From positions 620,001 through 684,000 of the forward strand of contig CP036424.1 of assembly GCA_007745835.1 (NCBI GenBank): a DNA stretch of 64,000 bases, written 5' to 3'. Below, piece by piece: positions 8,906 through 19,092 of this stretch (positions are counted from its first letter, which is position 1; each line of letters starts with the position of its first letter). Below the pieces are notes generated by a model that saw only the letters and a list, made by a program, of their open reading frames with translations, did no database searches and was not told where the DNA came from. The translations under genes and the position numbers were made by a program. This DNA comes from Planctomycetes bacterium MalM25 (GTDB taxonomy: Bacteria; Planctomycetota; Planctomycetia; Pirellulales; Lacipirellulaceae).

Positions 8906-10153
8906 TTAACCCTTCCCGATGAACCAGTGCATCGCGTCCCAGCCGTTGGGGAAGGCCAGGTCGGAGGCCGCCGCCGTGCCGTCGTGGTAGGCGGTCGCCG
9001 TGTCGGGGGTGACGCCGGCGCCCGCCAGGCAGACGGGGACGTCGCCGTGGGTGTGCTTCTTGGTGCTGATATAGGTCGGGTGGTCGGGGCTGACCATCAC
9101 CCGCCACTCTTCCTGGGAATTGGCGCCCCGGGCGCCGAGTGCCGTGACCAGCGGGCCGACGATCTCGCGGTCGATCGCCTCGATCGCCTTGACCTTCTCG
9201 TCCGCGCGGCCCTCGTGCGAAGCCTCGTCGGGGGCCTCGACGTGGACACAGACGAGGTCGTACTTGTCGAGCGCCTCGATCGCGTAGCGGCCCTTGGCGG
9301 CGTAGTCGGTGTCGAGGTAGCCGGTCGCGCCGGGGACCTCGATCCGATCCCAGCCCACCAGCGCCGCGATGCCACGGAGCAGGTCGACCGCGGTGATCAT
9401 GGCGCCCCGCGGGCCGTACTTCTCGGCGAAGGGGGTGAGGCTCGGCGCGCCCCCCTGGCCCCACAGCCAGGCGCTGGTGATCCGTTTCTTGCCCGCCGCC
9501 TCACGGGCTCGGTTGACCGGGTGGTCGGCGAAGAGTTTTTCGGTGGCGTCCATCAGCTCCACCAGCGCGTCACCGCCCGGGCCCTTCGGATGGGCGTCGT
9601 GGATGACTAGGTCGGTCCAGTCGTGCGGCGCCTCGGTGCGGGTGTCGTTCGTGAAGGGCGCCGACAGCTTGTCACCCCGCCAGAGGAGCAGGTTGCGGTA
9701 GCTCACGCCGGGGACGAACTCGAGGGCGCCGTTCCACTTCGGATCGCTGGCGATCTCCTTCTGGGCTGACTTCAGCAGCGCGGTTGACTCCTCGGTGGTC
9801 GCGTGCCCCGCCGTGAAGTCAATCATGACCGGGCCCTCGCCGAGGTCGTCGATCGTGACCGTGTTGCAGCGGATCGCCCAATCCCCCGGTGCGAGCGTGA
9901 TCCCTTGCGCGGCGGCCTCCATTGGGGCGCGGCCGGTGAAGTGCTCGAACGGGTCGTAGCCGAGTAGCGACAGGTTGCCGATCTCGCTGCCGGCGGGGAG
10001 CGCCTTCGGCGTGTGGCAGGCCCGCGCAACGACGCCCGATGCGGCGAGCGCGTCGAGGTGTGGCGTGCTGGCCGCCTCGAGCGGCGTCTTCCTGCCGAGC
10101 GAAGCCTGCGGCTCATCGGCGGCGCCGTCGGGGATGATGATCGCGTATTTCAT
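8906..10153 (-). CDS. apgM-type phosphoglycerate mutase-like protein, candidate homoserine kinase
   Basis: A 415-residue protein of the COG3635 (apgM) branch of the alkaline phosphatase superfamily. Metal and catalytic signatures are present: IPDGAAD at residues 7-13, the nucleophile region ALPAGSEIGNLSLLGYDP, HVEAPDEASHEG, and the late SPDHPT and HTHGDVP. By homology it could interconvert 2- and 3-phosphoglycerate, but members of this branch located beside threonine genes have been proposed as an alternative homoserine kinase. Here it lies between hom and lysC, and no classical ThrB is seen in the window, so I favour that role (inference). Its stop codon adjoins the outer end of one cassette, and a second cassette ends 11 bases before its ATG. 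No Shine-Dalgarno is evident. Confidence 0.85.
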   Translation of the reverse strand: MKYAIIIPDGAADEPQASLGRKTPLEAASTPHLDALAASGVVARACHTPKALPAGSEIGNLSLLGYDPFEHFTGRAPMEAAAQGITLAPGDWAIRCNTVTIDDLGEGPVMIDFTAGHATTEESTALLKSAQKEIASDPKWNGALEFVPGVSYRNLLLWRGDKLSAPFTNDTRTEAPHDWTDLVIHDAHPKGPGGDALVELMDATEKLFADHPVNRAREAAGKKRITSAWLWGQGGAPSLTPFAEKYGPRGAMITAVDLLRGIAALVGWDRIEVPGATGYLDTDYAAKGRYAIEALDKYDLVCVHVEAPDEASHEGRADEKVKAIEAIDREIVGPLVTALGARGANSQEEWRVMVSPDHPTYISTKKHTHGDVPVCLAGAGVTPDTATAYHDGTAAASDLAFPNGWDAMHWFIGKG

Positions 10154-10164
10154 GGTGAATTATT

Positions 10165-10620
10165 GAACCACGAAGGAACAAAGGAACGAAGGGGTGCTAC
10201 CGCACCACTCGTTTGATGCCGTCCTTGAAGTGGGGGACGTTTAAGTTGAGCAGCAACCCTAGCCGACAATCGGTCAGCTTGAGGTAGGTGAATAGCTGCG
10301 CCTCGTGTACTGGTGCGATGTGATCAACTGCTTTCAACTCGACAACGATGCGATCGCCGACGAACAAGTCGACACGCAGTTCGCTGTTGATGTCGCGTCC
10401 GCCGTAGCGAATGGGAACGGTTGCTTGGCAACGGTAGGGGACGTGGGCCTTTGTGAGTTCGATGGCTAAGCACTTCTCATAGACAGTTTCAAGCAGCCCG
10501 GGCCCTAGTTCTGAGTGAACACGGAACGCAGCATCTAACACGGCCTTTGCCAGTCGCTCATCCGCACCAGCGATCGGCTCGAAACCAGACACCCTTCGTT
10601 CCTTTGTTCCTTCGTGGTTC
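10165..10620 (-). mobile_element. GxxExxY cassette 2: gene framed by perfect 29-bp inverted repeats
   Basis: Positions 10165-10193 and 10592-10620 are perfect reverse complements. The arm differs in sequence from cassette 1 and is made of GAAGGAAC-type sub-repeats. The GxxExxY gene fills the interior, with its GTG start (10590-10592) touching the right arm and its stop three bases inside the left arm. The element lies in the hom-apgM junction and its outer left end is 11 bases upstream of the apgM ATG. The geometry is the same as in cassette 1 despite the unrelated arm sequence. Confidence 0.75.
10197..10592 (-). CDS. GxxExxY protein (PD-(D/E)XK-like nuclease fold), copy 2
   Basis: A 131-residue paralogue of the protein at 8480-8872. 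The family motif is G32-L-L-E35-T-V-Y38, and the nuclease-type residues E35, D75 (RVDLF) and E85-x-K87 (VELKA) are in matching places. The two copies are diverged along their whole length, so they are not a recent duplication. The start is a GTG inside the inverted repeat; no internal ATG fits the conserved N-terminal helix (ADERLAKAVLDAAFRVH). It is co-directional with hom, 39 bases upstream, and apgM, 43 bases downstream. The function of the family is not established. Confidence 0.88.
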   Translation of the reverse strand: MSGFEPIAGADERLAKAVLDAAFRVHSELGPGLLETVYEKCLAIELTKAHVPYRCQATVPIRYGGRDINSELRVDLFVGDRIVVELKAVDHIAPVHEAQLFTYLKLTDCRLGLLLNLNVPHFKDGIKRVVR

Positions 10621-10631
10621 CTCTTTTTTAA

Positions 10632-11921
10632 CTAGCCGTTAACGCGCAGCCGAACGGGCGGGGCGGCGACGGCGGTGAGTTCTCCGATCGCGTCGCACGC
10701 TCGGGCGGCGGCGCCATCGGTCGTTTCGTGGGTCATCAGGACGAGCGGTACGGTGGCTGCCTCGCTCGGTTGCTGCTGGAAGCTGGCGATCGAGATCCCC
10801 TCGGCGCCTAGGGCGTTGGCGACCTGGGCCAGCACGCCCGGCTCGTCGGCCGCTTCGAGGCGCAGATAGAACCGGGCGGTCGCGTCCGCCGGGTCGGCGA
10901 CCGGGGTCCGTTCGGAGTCCTCGCTCCACAGCTTGAGCGTCTGGAAGGTCGCCTTGGTGCGTCCGACGGCCGTGTCGATCAGGTCCGCCACGACGGCGCT
11001 CGCCGTGGGCATCTGGCCGGCGCCGGGGCCTTGGAAGAAGAGCTCGCCGACCGCGTCGGCCGTCACGCGGACCGCGTTCATCGGGCCGGGCACGTCGGCC
11101 ATCGGGCTGCCGTTCTTCACCAACGTGGGACCAACCGAGAGTTGCAAGCCTTTATCCGTGAGCTGCGCCGTGCCGAGCAGCTTGATCGTGTAGCCCATCT
11201 CCTCGGCCATCTTCACGTCGGCCAGGTCGAGCGTGTCGATGCCGGTGCGCGGGATCTCTTCCCACTTCGGCCGGGCGCCGAACGCGAGGTGCGCGAGGAT
11301 CGCCAGCTTCTGCGCCGTGTCGGTCCCATCGACGTCCATCGCCGGATCCGCCTCGGCGTAACCCAGGCGTTGCGCTTCGGCGATGACCTCGCGGTAAGGA
11401 ACCCCCTCGGCGTGCATCTTGTTGAGGATGAAGTTGCACGTGCCGTTGAGGATGCCGGTGAGCGACTCGATCTGGTTGGCGCCCAGGCACTGGCTCAGGT
11501 TCGAGATGATCGGCACCCCGCCGGCGACGGCCGCCTCGAACGCGATGGTGCGCCCCGCTTCGCGGGCGGCGTCGAAGAGCTCGGGCCCGTGGGCGGCGAG
11601 CAGCGCCTTGTTGGCGGTGACCACGTCCTTGCCCGCGGCCAGCAGGCCGAGGACGACCTCGCGGGCCTTGTCGACCCCGCCCATCAGCTCGGCGACGACG
11701 TCGATCTCCGGGTCGGCGAGGATCGCGTCGATCTGGTCGGTGAGCACCCCCTCGGGCAGGTCGCAGCCGCGGGGCTTGCTCAGATCGCGGACGGAAGCCT
11801 TCTGGAGCCACAGCACCCGCCCCGCCTGCCGGGCGGTCCGATCGCCGTGGTCCAGCAGCAAGCGGGCGACGCCCGATCCGACGGTTCCGAGGCCTACCAG
11901 GCCGATGTTGGTCTTTTCCAC
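10632..11921 (-). CDS. hom: Homoserine dehydrogenase
   Basis: A 429-residue NAD(P)H-dependent oxidoreductase that reduces aspartate semialdehyde to homoserine. The N-terminal Rossmann motif GLVGLGTVGSGV (residues 7-18) starts the nucleotide-binding domain. The substrate-binding region includes ANKALLA, AAVAGGVPII, LNGTCNFIL and EAQRLGYAEADPAMDVDGTD. A C-terminal ACT domain (FYLRLEAADEPGVL) suggests feedback control by threonine. The start is a GTG; it directly abuts a 100-bp repeat and has no clear Shine-Dalgarno. It is the first gene of the hom-apgM-lysC operon, which is interrupted by two GxxExxY cassettes. Confidence 0.95.
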   Translation of the reverse strand: MEKTNIGLVGLGTVGSGVARLLLDHGDRTARQAGRVLWLQKASVRDLSKPRGCDLPEGVLTDQIDAILADPEIDVVAELMGGVDKAREVVLGLLAAGKDVVTANKALLAAHGPELFDAAREAGRTIAFEAAVAGGVPIISNLSQCLGANQIESLTGILNGTCNFILNKMHAEGVPYREVIAEAQRLGYAEADPAMDVDGTDTAQKLAILAHLAFGARPKWEEIPRTGIDTLDLADVKMAEEMGYTIKLLGTAQLTDKGLQLSVGPTLVKNGSPMADVPGPMNAVRVTADAVGELFFQGPGAGQMPTASAVVADLIDTAVGRTKATFQTLKLWSEDSERTPVADPADATARFYLRLEAADEPGVLAQVANALGAEGISIASFQQQPSEAATVPLVLMTHETTDGAAARACDAIGELTAVAAPPVRLRVNG

Positions 11922-12018
11922 GGTTCGCGAACTGCCGGGGCGTGAGCGGGGTCAGTCTTTCGAGACCCGCCAGTAGACGCACCCGGCGACCGAAGGTCAA
12001 CGGACGGCGAGGTTTGCG
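11919..12018 (-). repeat. 100-bp repeat, copy A, upstream of hom
   Basis: This segment matches 14207-14305. On the minus strand both copies run from GGTTTGCG (complement) through ACCTTCGGTCGCCGGGT, then a non-matching stretch of 27 bases in each copy, then GACCCCGCTCACGCC and CGGCAGTTCGCGA, ending at a GTG. In copy A that GTG is the start codon of hom. The other end forms the last codons and stop of the PEP-CTERM gene at 11997. Identical spacing around a variable centre suggests a structured or regulatory element rather than a simple duplication. Confidence 0.7.
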
Positions 12019-13349
12019 CCTCGCCGGGGAGCCGCTGAACCAGCCAGAGTCACGAGCAAGAGGGCGGCCGCCGTTGGTTCGGGAACAGGCGTCTGCAAGT
12101 AGATGAGCCTGGGGTCGGCGGTACGGTAGTCAGTGACTTGAGTATCTGCCGTTGCGCTGAGGAACTCACCGGTGTTGGAATCGAAGACGAGGAACCTGCG
12201 AAAGAAATAATCGTCCTCCCACGACTCTCCGCAGTCAGTGCAGGGGCGACTCGTCAGCACATGCAGAGCGCTGTCAGTGCTTGTGGTCTCGATGATCGAT
12301 TCCTCGGGATGGAGTAGATCAGCTCCGGAGGCAAGGTCAGGCAGGCTGACCTCGGAAATGATTTGGCGGAGATTGATGTCATAGGCAATCAGACGCGGGT
12401 CCTCACCGGGCACGAAGGTTCTGAGCAGGCCGTCTTCGCCGAACTCCGAGTGCGATTGGTCGAGCAGGTCGTTCAACTCGCTATGCACCCAGGGATTCGA
12501 AGGGTGCAACGGGCTGCTGGGGTCGCTTGTGTCGTACGGATCAACGCCCAGACGTTCCAAGTCTTCAAAGTGGTGCCAGAAGAGTTGGTAGGGCGTTTCT
12601 GCAGGAGAAAAATCGAGCACACCAAATGGTGTCGCGACGACTGCTCGATCAGGGGTTTGGAAGAGCACCCATGTCTCTCCACGTGTAAACCGCTCTCCTG
12701 CGAGCTGGCTGGGAGGTCGCCACATTGGCGTCGGATGGGTGTCGATACCCGGGCGGTAGCGATGCAAACCGAAGCCGACGTTGACCACTTCGAGCTGGGG
12801 CGGTCCTTCAATCGCGAGGCCCCAGCGATCGATTTCACCGAATCCCCAGATGCCACCGGCATGGTCGCTCGCGATGTCGTAGGTTAGGCGTCCTGCCTCG
12901 CCACCTAGGAAGCAAGCAATCCCACCGATGCTCGGATCGCAACCCGGAGGCGTGATGCGGTAATTCAGCCCGCCATGCGGGTTGTAGTCGTCATCGGACA
13001 CGCTGCTGACAAACAGAGGTTTGGGATAGCCGTCCTCCCATGGATAATCGTCTTCGTAATAAGACGGCGAGAAATCGGGAGGTCCCGTTGTCGATGCGCC
13101 TGTGAGGCGGTCGAACGCATACAGAGGGTAAGCTCCAAGGGAGTTCCCGATGGCGTAGAGCTCGTTGCTCGCCCCGAGGGCGATGCCTTCCATGGTCTCT
13201 TCGTAGAATGCGTATCCGTTGAGCGGCTCTCCAGAATCGTTATACCTTGCGATCTGGGGAGACCAAGCGACGAGGTACTCACCTTGAGCTGAGAGTGGGG
13301 CGGTGAGAATCAGCAAGGTTGCCCATAGGCCTGCACGCATGCGAAGCAC
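11997..13349 (-). CDS. Secreted PEP-CTERM protein of unknown function
   Basis: A 450-residue protein with an N-terminal signal peptide (GLWATLLILTAPLSAQG) and a C-terminal sorting tail of the PEP-CTERM type: VPEP, then a hydrophobic stretch AALLLVTLAG, then arginines. Such proteins are exported and processed by an exosortase. The body contains repeated short beta-like segments (YLVAWSPQIARYND, LYAIGNSLGAYPLYAFDR, ILDFSPAET) that resemble a propeller-type fold, but no named domain is recognised. Base composition is visibly lower in GC than its neighbours, which may point to transfer. The tail after the arginines (GANLAVR) is encoded by the 100-bp repeat, so the natural 3' end may have been altered by that element. 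Confidence 0.75.
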   Translation of the reverse strand: MLRMRAGLWATLLILTAPLSAQGEYLVAWSPQIARYNDSGEPLNGYAFYEETMEGIALGASNELYAIGNSLGAYPLYAFDRLTGASTTGPPDFSPSYYEDDYPWEDGYPKPLFVSSVSDDDYNPHGGLNYRITPPGCDPSIGGIACFLGGEAGRLTYDIASDHAGGIWGFGEIDRWGLAIEGPPQLEVVNVGFGLHRYRPGIDTHPTPMWRPPSQLAGERFTRGETWVLFQTPDRAVVATPFGVLDFSPAETPYQLFWHHFEDLERLGVDPYDTSDPSSPLHPSNPWVHSELNDLLDQSHSEFGEDGLLRTFVPGEDPRLIAYDINLRQIISEVSLPDLASGADLLHPEESIIETTSTDSALHVLTSRPCTDCGESWEDDYFFRRFLVFDSNTGEFLSATADTQVTDYRTADPRLIYLQTPVPEPTAAALLLVTLAGSAAPRRGANLAVR

Positions 13350-13437
13350 CTAGTTGGGAGTAAACGGTGTGTATCGCAGCATCGACTAGGATCCCGAGCA
13401 TGTGCGGAGAACGCTCGGTCGTCAACATTCAGTGAGG

Positions 13438-13466
13438 TTTGCGCCGTTCGGGGCGCGGGATAGACT
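13438..13466 (+). promoter_or_regulatory. Candidate promoter TTTGCG-N17-TAGACT
   Basis: TTTGCG at 13438-13443 and TAGACT at 13461-13466 are 17 bases apart, 50 bases upstream of the membrane protein start. The same pair with the same spacing precedes leuS, which supports it as a sigma70-like promoter. Confidence 0.5.
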
Positions 13467-13516
13467 GCGGCTCCGCGTTCGCTTTTCAACCCCTGCTCGA
13501 TCGAGGTAATGGCGAC

Positions 13517-14161
13517 ATGATCTTCCGGATTCAGATTGCTGCGTTGATCGGTGGCGCCATGCTCGCCTTCTTCGGGGTGCAGGAGTACCGCGTCAGTTCG
13601 TCCGCGACGGTCGGTCCGATCGAGGTCGATCTCGCGGCGGTTGAGAAGGGCGAGGTCGACGAGAACAACCACTGGCGGCTCGGCGAGCACATCGCGATCT
13701 ACGGCGCCTGCGTGTACCAGTACCGGCAGTCGAAGTACGAGACGGGCGAGCCCGGCCCGAGCACCAAGCTCGATTACTGCTACTACCCGGTCGTGTCGTT
13801 CGATCACCCCTTCATTCAACAGTTCGGTGAGGCCGAGTCGGGCGCCGACGTGCCGCTCAATGACTTTCGTGTCTTGGTGAAGACCAAGAAGTACGACACG
13901 CTCGGGTCGATCCCCGATGGCCTGGGCAACCAAGATTCGGTGCAAGGCTTGGTTGTGAATCTGATTTCGGGGTTGGACTCCGAAGAGAAGGAGCTGTTTA
14001 CGGGCAGTTTCCCCGGCCTCGACACGGACAAGCTGCTCCTGCTCGAAGAGGGACGCGCGCCCGCCCCGATCGGCAAGAGCCTCGGCATGATCGGGGGCGG
14101 TTTGGCGCTGGTGCTCGGCTCCGTGCTCTGGTTCTTCAGAGGGGCGAGCGACGCGGCGTAG
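13517..14161 (+). CDS. Membrane protein with two terminal transmembrane segments
   Basis: A 214-residue protein I cannot assign to a family. It has a hydrophobic segment at each end: residues of about 4-19 (RIQIAALIGGAMLAFFG) and about 190-207 (LGMIGGGLALVLGSVLWFF), with a charged domain of about 165 residues between them. This suggests an extracytoplasmic or cytoplasmic loop tethered at both ends, as in the TMEM43/DUF1625-like arrangement (inference). The chosen ATG is preceded by GAGGTAATGGCGAC, giving a GAGG-type ribosome site. It has its own predicted promoter. The 3' end is followed by copy B of the 100-bp repeat. Confidence 0.75.
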   Translation: MIFRIQIAALIGGAMLAFFGVQEYRVSSSATVGPIEVDLAAVEKGEVDENNHWRLGEHIAIYGACVYQYRQSKYETGEPGPSTKLDYCYYPVVSFDHPFIQQFGEAESGADVPLNDFRVLVKTKKYDTLGSIPDGLGNQDSVQGLVVNLISGLDSEEKELFTGSFPGLDTDKLLLLEEGRAPAPIGKSLGMIGGGLALVLGSVLWFFRGASDAA

Positions 14162-14206
14162 CCGACTCGTAGCGGCTGACGGCTGGAGGCCGATGGCGAT
14201 CTTCTT

Positions 14207-14305
14207 CACGGTCGCGAACTGCCGGGGCGTGAGCGGGGTCTGAGAGAGAGTTGCACAGCCGAGCCGTACCCGGCGACCGAAGGTCAACGGACGACGCGGT
14301 TTGCG
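14207..14305 (-). repeat. 100-bp repeat, copy B, upstream of leuS
   Basis: Partner of 11919-12018, with the same order of conserved blocks and the same 27-base variable centre. On the minus strand it ends at GTGAAGAAGATCGCCATC, which resembles the hom start region (GTGGAAAAGACCAACATC), so some similarity continues past the start codon. No hom gene follows here. The GGTTTGCG end supplies the -35 region of the leuS promoter on the plus strand. Confidence 0.7.
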
Positions 14306-14328
14306 CTCGATTCGCCGGCCGGTAGACT
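14300..14328 (+). promoter_or_regulatory. Candidate leuS promoter TTTGCG-N17-TAGACT
   Basis: TTTGCG at 14300-14305 and TAGACT at 14323-14328, 17 bases apart and 50 bases upstream of the leuS ATG. Spacing, sequence and distance to the start match the promoter at 13438-13466. The -35 part lies in copy B of the 100-bp repeat. Confidence 0.5.
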
Positions 14329-14378
14329 GCCCGGTTCGCTGGCTCTCCGCTCCCCCACGCCCGACCTCCCGCTTCGAC

Positions 14379-17030
<2,652 letters not shown>

Positions 17031-17070
17031 TCGGCAACTATGCTGATGTCTCCGGCTCAAGCACTCACCT

Positions 17071-17640
17071 CTGTGGGAGGCGTCTCCCGACGCCGATACC
17101 GCGCACCATGCCGAAACGACCCACCATCGCAGGCAGCTCATCGAGGCTGAGGGCCGGGAGAGTCTCCGAGTCTTACGCCGCCTACCTCGTCACGAAAGTC
17201 GTGCGTGGTCGCCGCCCTCTGCTGCGTGATCGGGAAGCCATTGAGGTCGTGATCAGCTCCCTGAGGCACTTGCGTGAGGCACATCGTGTCAAGCTCTTTG
17301 CCTTCTGCGTCATGCCGGACCACTTGCACGCGACTTTTTGTCTTATGCCGGGGGAAACGCTCCCCGGTGTCGTTGGCGCTTTTTCCAAGTACACGGCACG
17401 TCGCCTGAACGTGCTGGTTAGGGAAGAGGGGGCGTTTTGGCAGGAGGGTTTTCATGACCGACGATGCCGTAATTCGGATGAGTTGCACGCCTTGAGCGAG
17501 TATGTTGAGCACAACCCGGTCCGAGCTGGCCTCGTCGATTGCGCAGTGGACTGGGAGAACTCGTCGGCTTCACCTTCGCGTCGGGGCATGCTCGATCGCG
17601 AGTGGTGGCCTTAATCGGCGTCAGGAGACGCCTCCCACAG
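17071..17640 (+). mobile_element. REP-framed transposase unit
   Basis: A 27-base sequence at 17071-17097 and its reverse complement at 17614-17640 agree at 26 of 27 positions. Each contains GGGAGGCGTCTCC and GACGCC, and so can itself fold, as REP sequences do. The tyrosine-type transposase gene lies between them; its stop codon overlaps the right repeat by one base. A single related palindrome is found at 53416-53447, so the family is dispersed. The unit sits between leuS and glgC. Confidence 0.8.
17108..17614 (+). CDS. REP-associated tyrosine transposase (Y1/HUH family)
   Basis: A 168-residue protein of the RAYT/TnpA-REP branch of the Y1 transposases, single-stranded DNA nickases thought to mobilise or maintain REP sequences. 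The HUH motif is visible as HLH in FCVMPDHLHATF, and the C-terminal helix EYVEHNPVRAGLV carries a candidate nucleophilic tyrosine. The length and the LFAFCVMPDH and FWQEGFHDR segments are usual for the family. Base composition is somewhat lower in GC than in leuS and glgC. It is intact, with no frameshift, and lies exactly between two inverted REP copies, which are its likely substrate. Confidence 0.9.
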   Translation: MPKRPTIAGSSSRLRAGRVSESYAAYLVTKVVRGRRPLLRDREAIEVVISSLRHLREAHRVKLFAFCVMPDHLHATFCLMPGETLPGVVGAFSKYTARRLNVLVREEGAFWQEGFHDRRCRNSDELHALSEYVEHNPVRAGLVDCAVDWENSSASPSRRGMLDREWWP

Positions 17641-17673
17641 TTTTTTCCGCTGGCTCCCTAGCGCATAGACACC

Positions 17674-18972
17674 ATGAAAAACGTCGTCGCTCTGATCCTG
17701 GGTGGTGGTCGCGGGACGCGGCTGATGCCGCTCACCGGGTACCGCTCGAAGCCCGCCGTGCCGCTGGCGGGCAAGTACCGGCTGATCGACATCCCGATCA
17801 GCAACTGCATCAACTCGGGGATCAGCAGCTGTTACGTGCTGACCCAGTTCCTCTCGGTGAGCCTGCACCAGCACATCCGCGGCACCTACCGCTTCGACGC
17901 GTTCAGCGGCGGCTTCGTCGAGATCCTCGCCGCGCAGCAGACCATCGAGGACGACGCCAAGCGCGACTGGTACCAGGGGACCGCGGACGCGGTCCGCAAG
18001 AACCTCAGTTACTTCCTGGAGTCGAACTTCGACTACGTGCTGATCCTCTCGGGGGACCAGTTGTACCGGATGAACTTCGAGCGGATGCTGGACGACCACC
18101 TCCGCTCGAACGCCGAGGTCACGATCGCGACCAAGCCGGTCGATCGCAAGCAGGCGAGCGGCCTCGGCCTGATGCAGGCGGACGACACGGGCCGGGTGAC
18201 CGGTTTCGTCGAGAAGCCCAAGACCAAGGAAGAGCAGGACCGCGCTGCGGTCGATCCGGCCTGGATCGACGCCCGCGGCATCCCCTCGAACGGCCGCGAC
18301 TGCCTGGCGTCGATGGGCATCTACCTGTTCAACCGGCAGACGCTGATCGACCTGCTGCAGAACGAAGAGCACAGCGATTTCGGCAAGGAGATCTTCCCCT
18401 CGGCGATCAACGAGCGGCGCGTCCAGATCCACCTGTTCGACGGCTACTGGGAGGACATCGGGACGATCCGCTCGTTCTACGAGTCGAACCTCGAGCTGGC
18501 GCAGGCCAGCCCGCCGTTCTCGATGTCGTCGGCCAGCTCGCCGATCTACACCCGCCCCCGCTTCCTGCCGCCCACCCGGGTCGACGGCGCCGAGATCAAC
18601 CGCACCCTGGTGGCGGACGGGTGCGTGATCGAGCCGGGGGCGAAGATCGACAACAGCGTGATCGGCCTCCGCTGCCGCATCGGTCGCGACGTCACGATCC
18701 GCAACACGGTGCTGATGGGAGCCGACTTCTACGAGAGGACCTCCCGCGTGGCCGAGAACGACGCCGCCGGCACGCCGCGGATCGGCATCGGGCCGGGGGC
18801 GGTGATCGACGGCGCCATCATCGATAAAAACTGCCGGATCGGCGCCGGCGCCCGCATCGTCAACGACGACGGCCGCCAGGATTTCGACGCCGACCATGGC
18901 GTCGTGGTCCGCGACGGGGTGATCGTCGTGCCGAAGAACACGGTTCTGCCGCCCGATTGGCGGCTGGTCTGA
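17674..18972 (+). CDS. glgC: Glucose-1-phosphate adenylyltransferase
   Basis: A 432-residue enzyme that makes ADP-glucose from ATP and glucose 1-phosphate, the committed step of glycogen synthesis. The nucleotidyltransferase domain starts with LILGGGRGTRLMPLT (residues 8-22) and contains KPAVPLAGKYRLIDIP, LILSGDQLYRMNF and GFVEKPK. The C-terminal left-handed beta-helix region (from about residue 305) has hexapeptide-like turns such as GCVIEPGAKIDNSVIG. The length is normal. It has no other glg gene beside it. The ATG lies 33 bases after the REP-framed transposase, so its promoter must be within or overlap that element, or transcription comes from upstream. Confidence 0.96.
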   Translation: MKNVVALILGGGRGTRLMPLTGYRSKPAVPLAGKYRLIDIPISNCINSGISSCYVLTQFLSVSLHQHIRGTYRFDAFSGGFVEILAAQQTIEDDAKRDWYQGTADAVRKNLSYFLESNFDYVLILSGDQLYRMNFERMLDDHLRSNAEVTIATKPVDRKQASGLGLMQADDTGRVTGFVEKPKTKEEQDRAAVDPAWIDARGIPSNGRDCLASMGIYLFNRQTLIDLLQNEEHSDFGKEIFPSAINERRVQIHLFDGYWEDIGTIRSFYESNLELAQASPPFSMSSASSPIYTRPRFLPPTRVDGAEINRTLVADGCVIEPGAKIDNSVIGLRCRIGRDVTIRNTVLMGADFYERTSRVAENDAAGTPRIGIGPGAVIDGAIIDKNCRIGAGARIVNDDGRQDFDADHGVVVRDGVIVVPKNTVLPPDWRLV

Positions 18973-19092
18973 ACCGCGCGGGCCCCGGAGGGCCCCGGGC
19001 TCGTAGACTCCGCCGCGGACCGCGGTAGAATGCGAGACTCAGGGCGCCGAGACCGGCGTCGTTCTGCAGCCCGTGTTCTCCTGGTGGGATCG

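Noticed and set aside
12363-12887. Open frame opposite the low-GC PEP-CTERM gene
   Set aside because: The minus-strand gene has signal peptide and sorting tail; the opposite frame has no features and no start signal.
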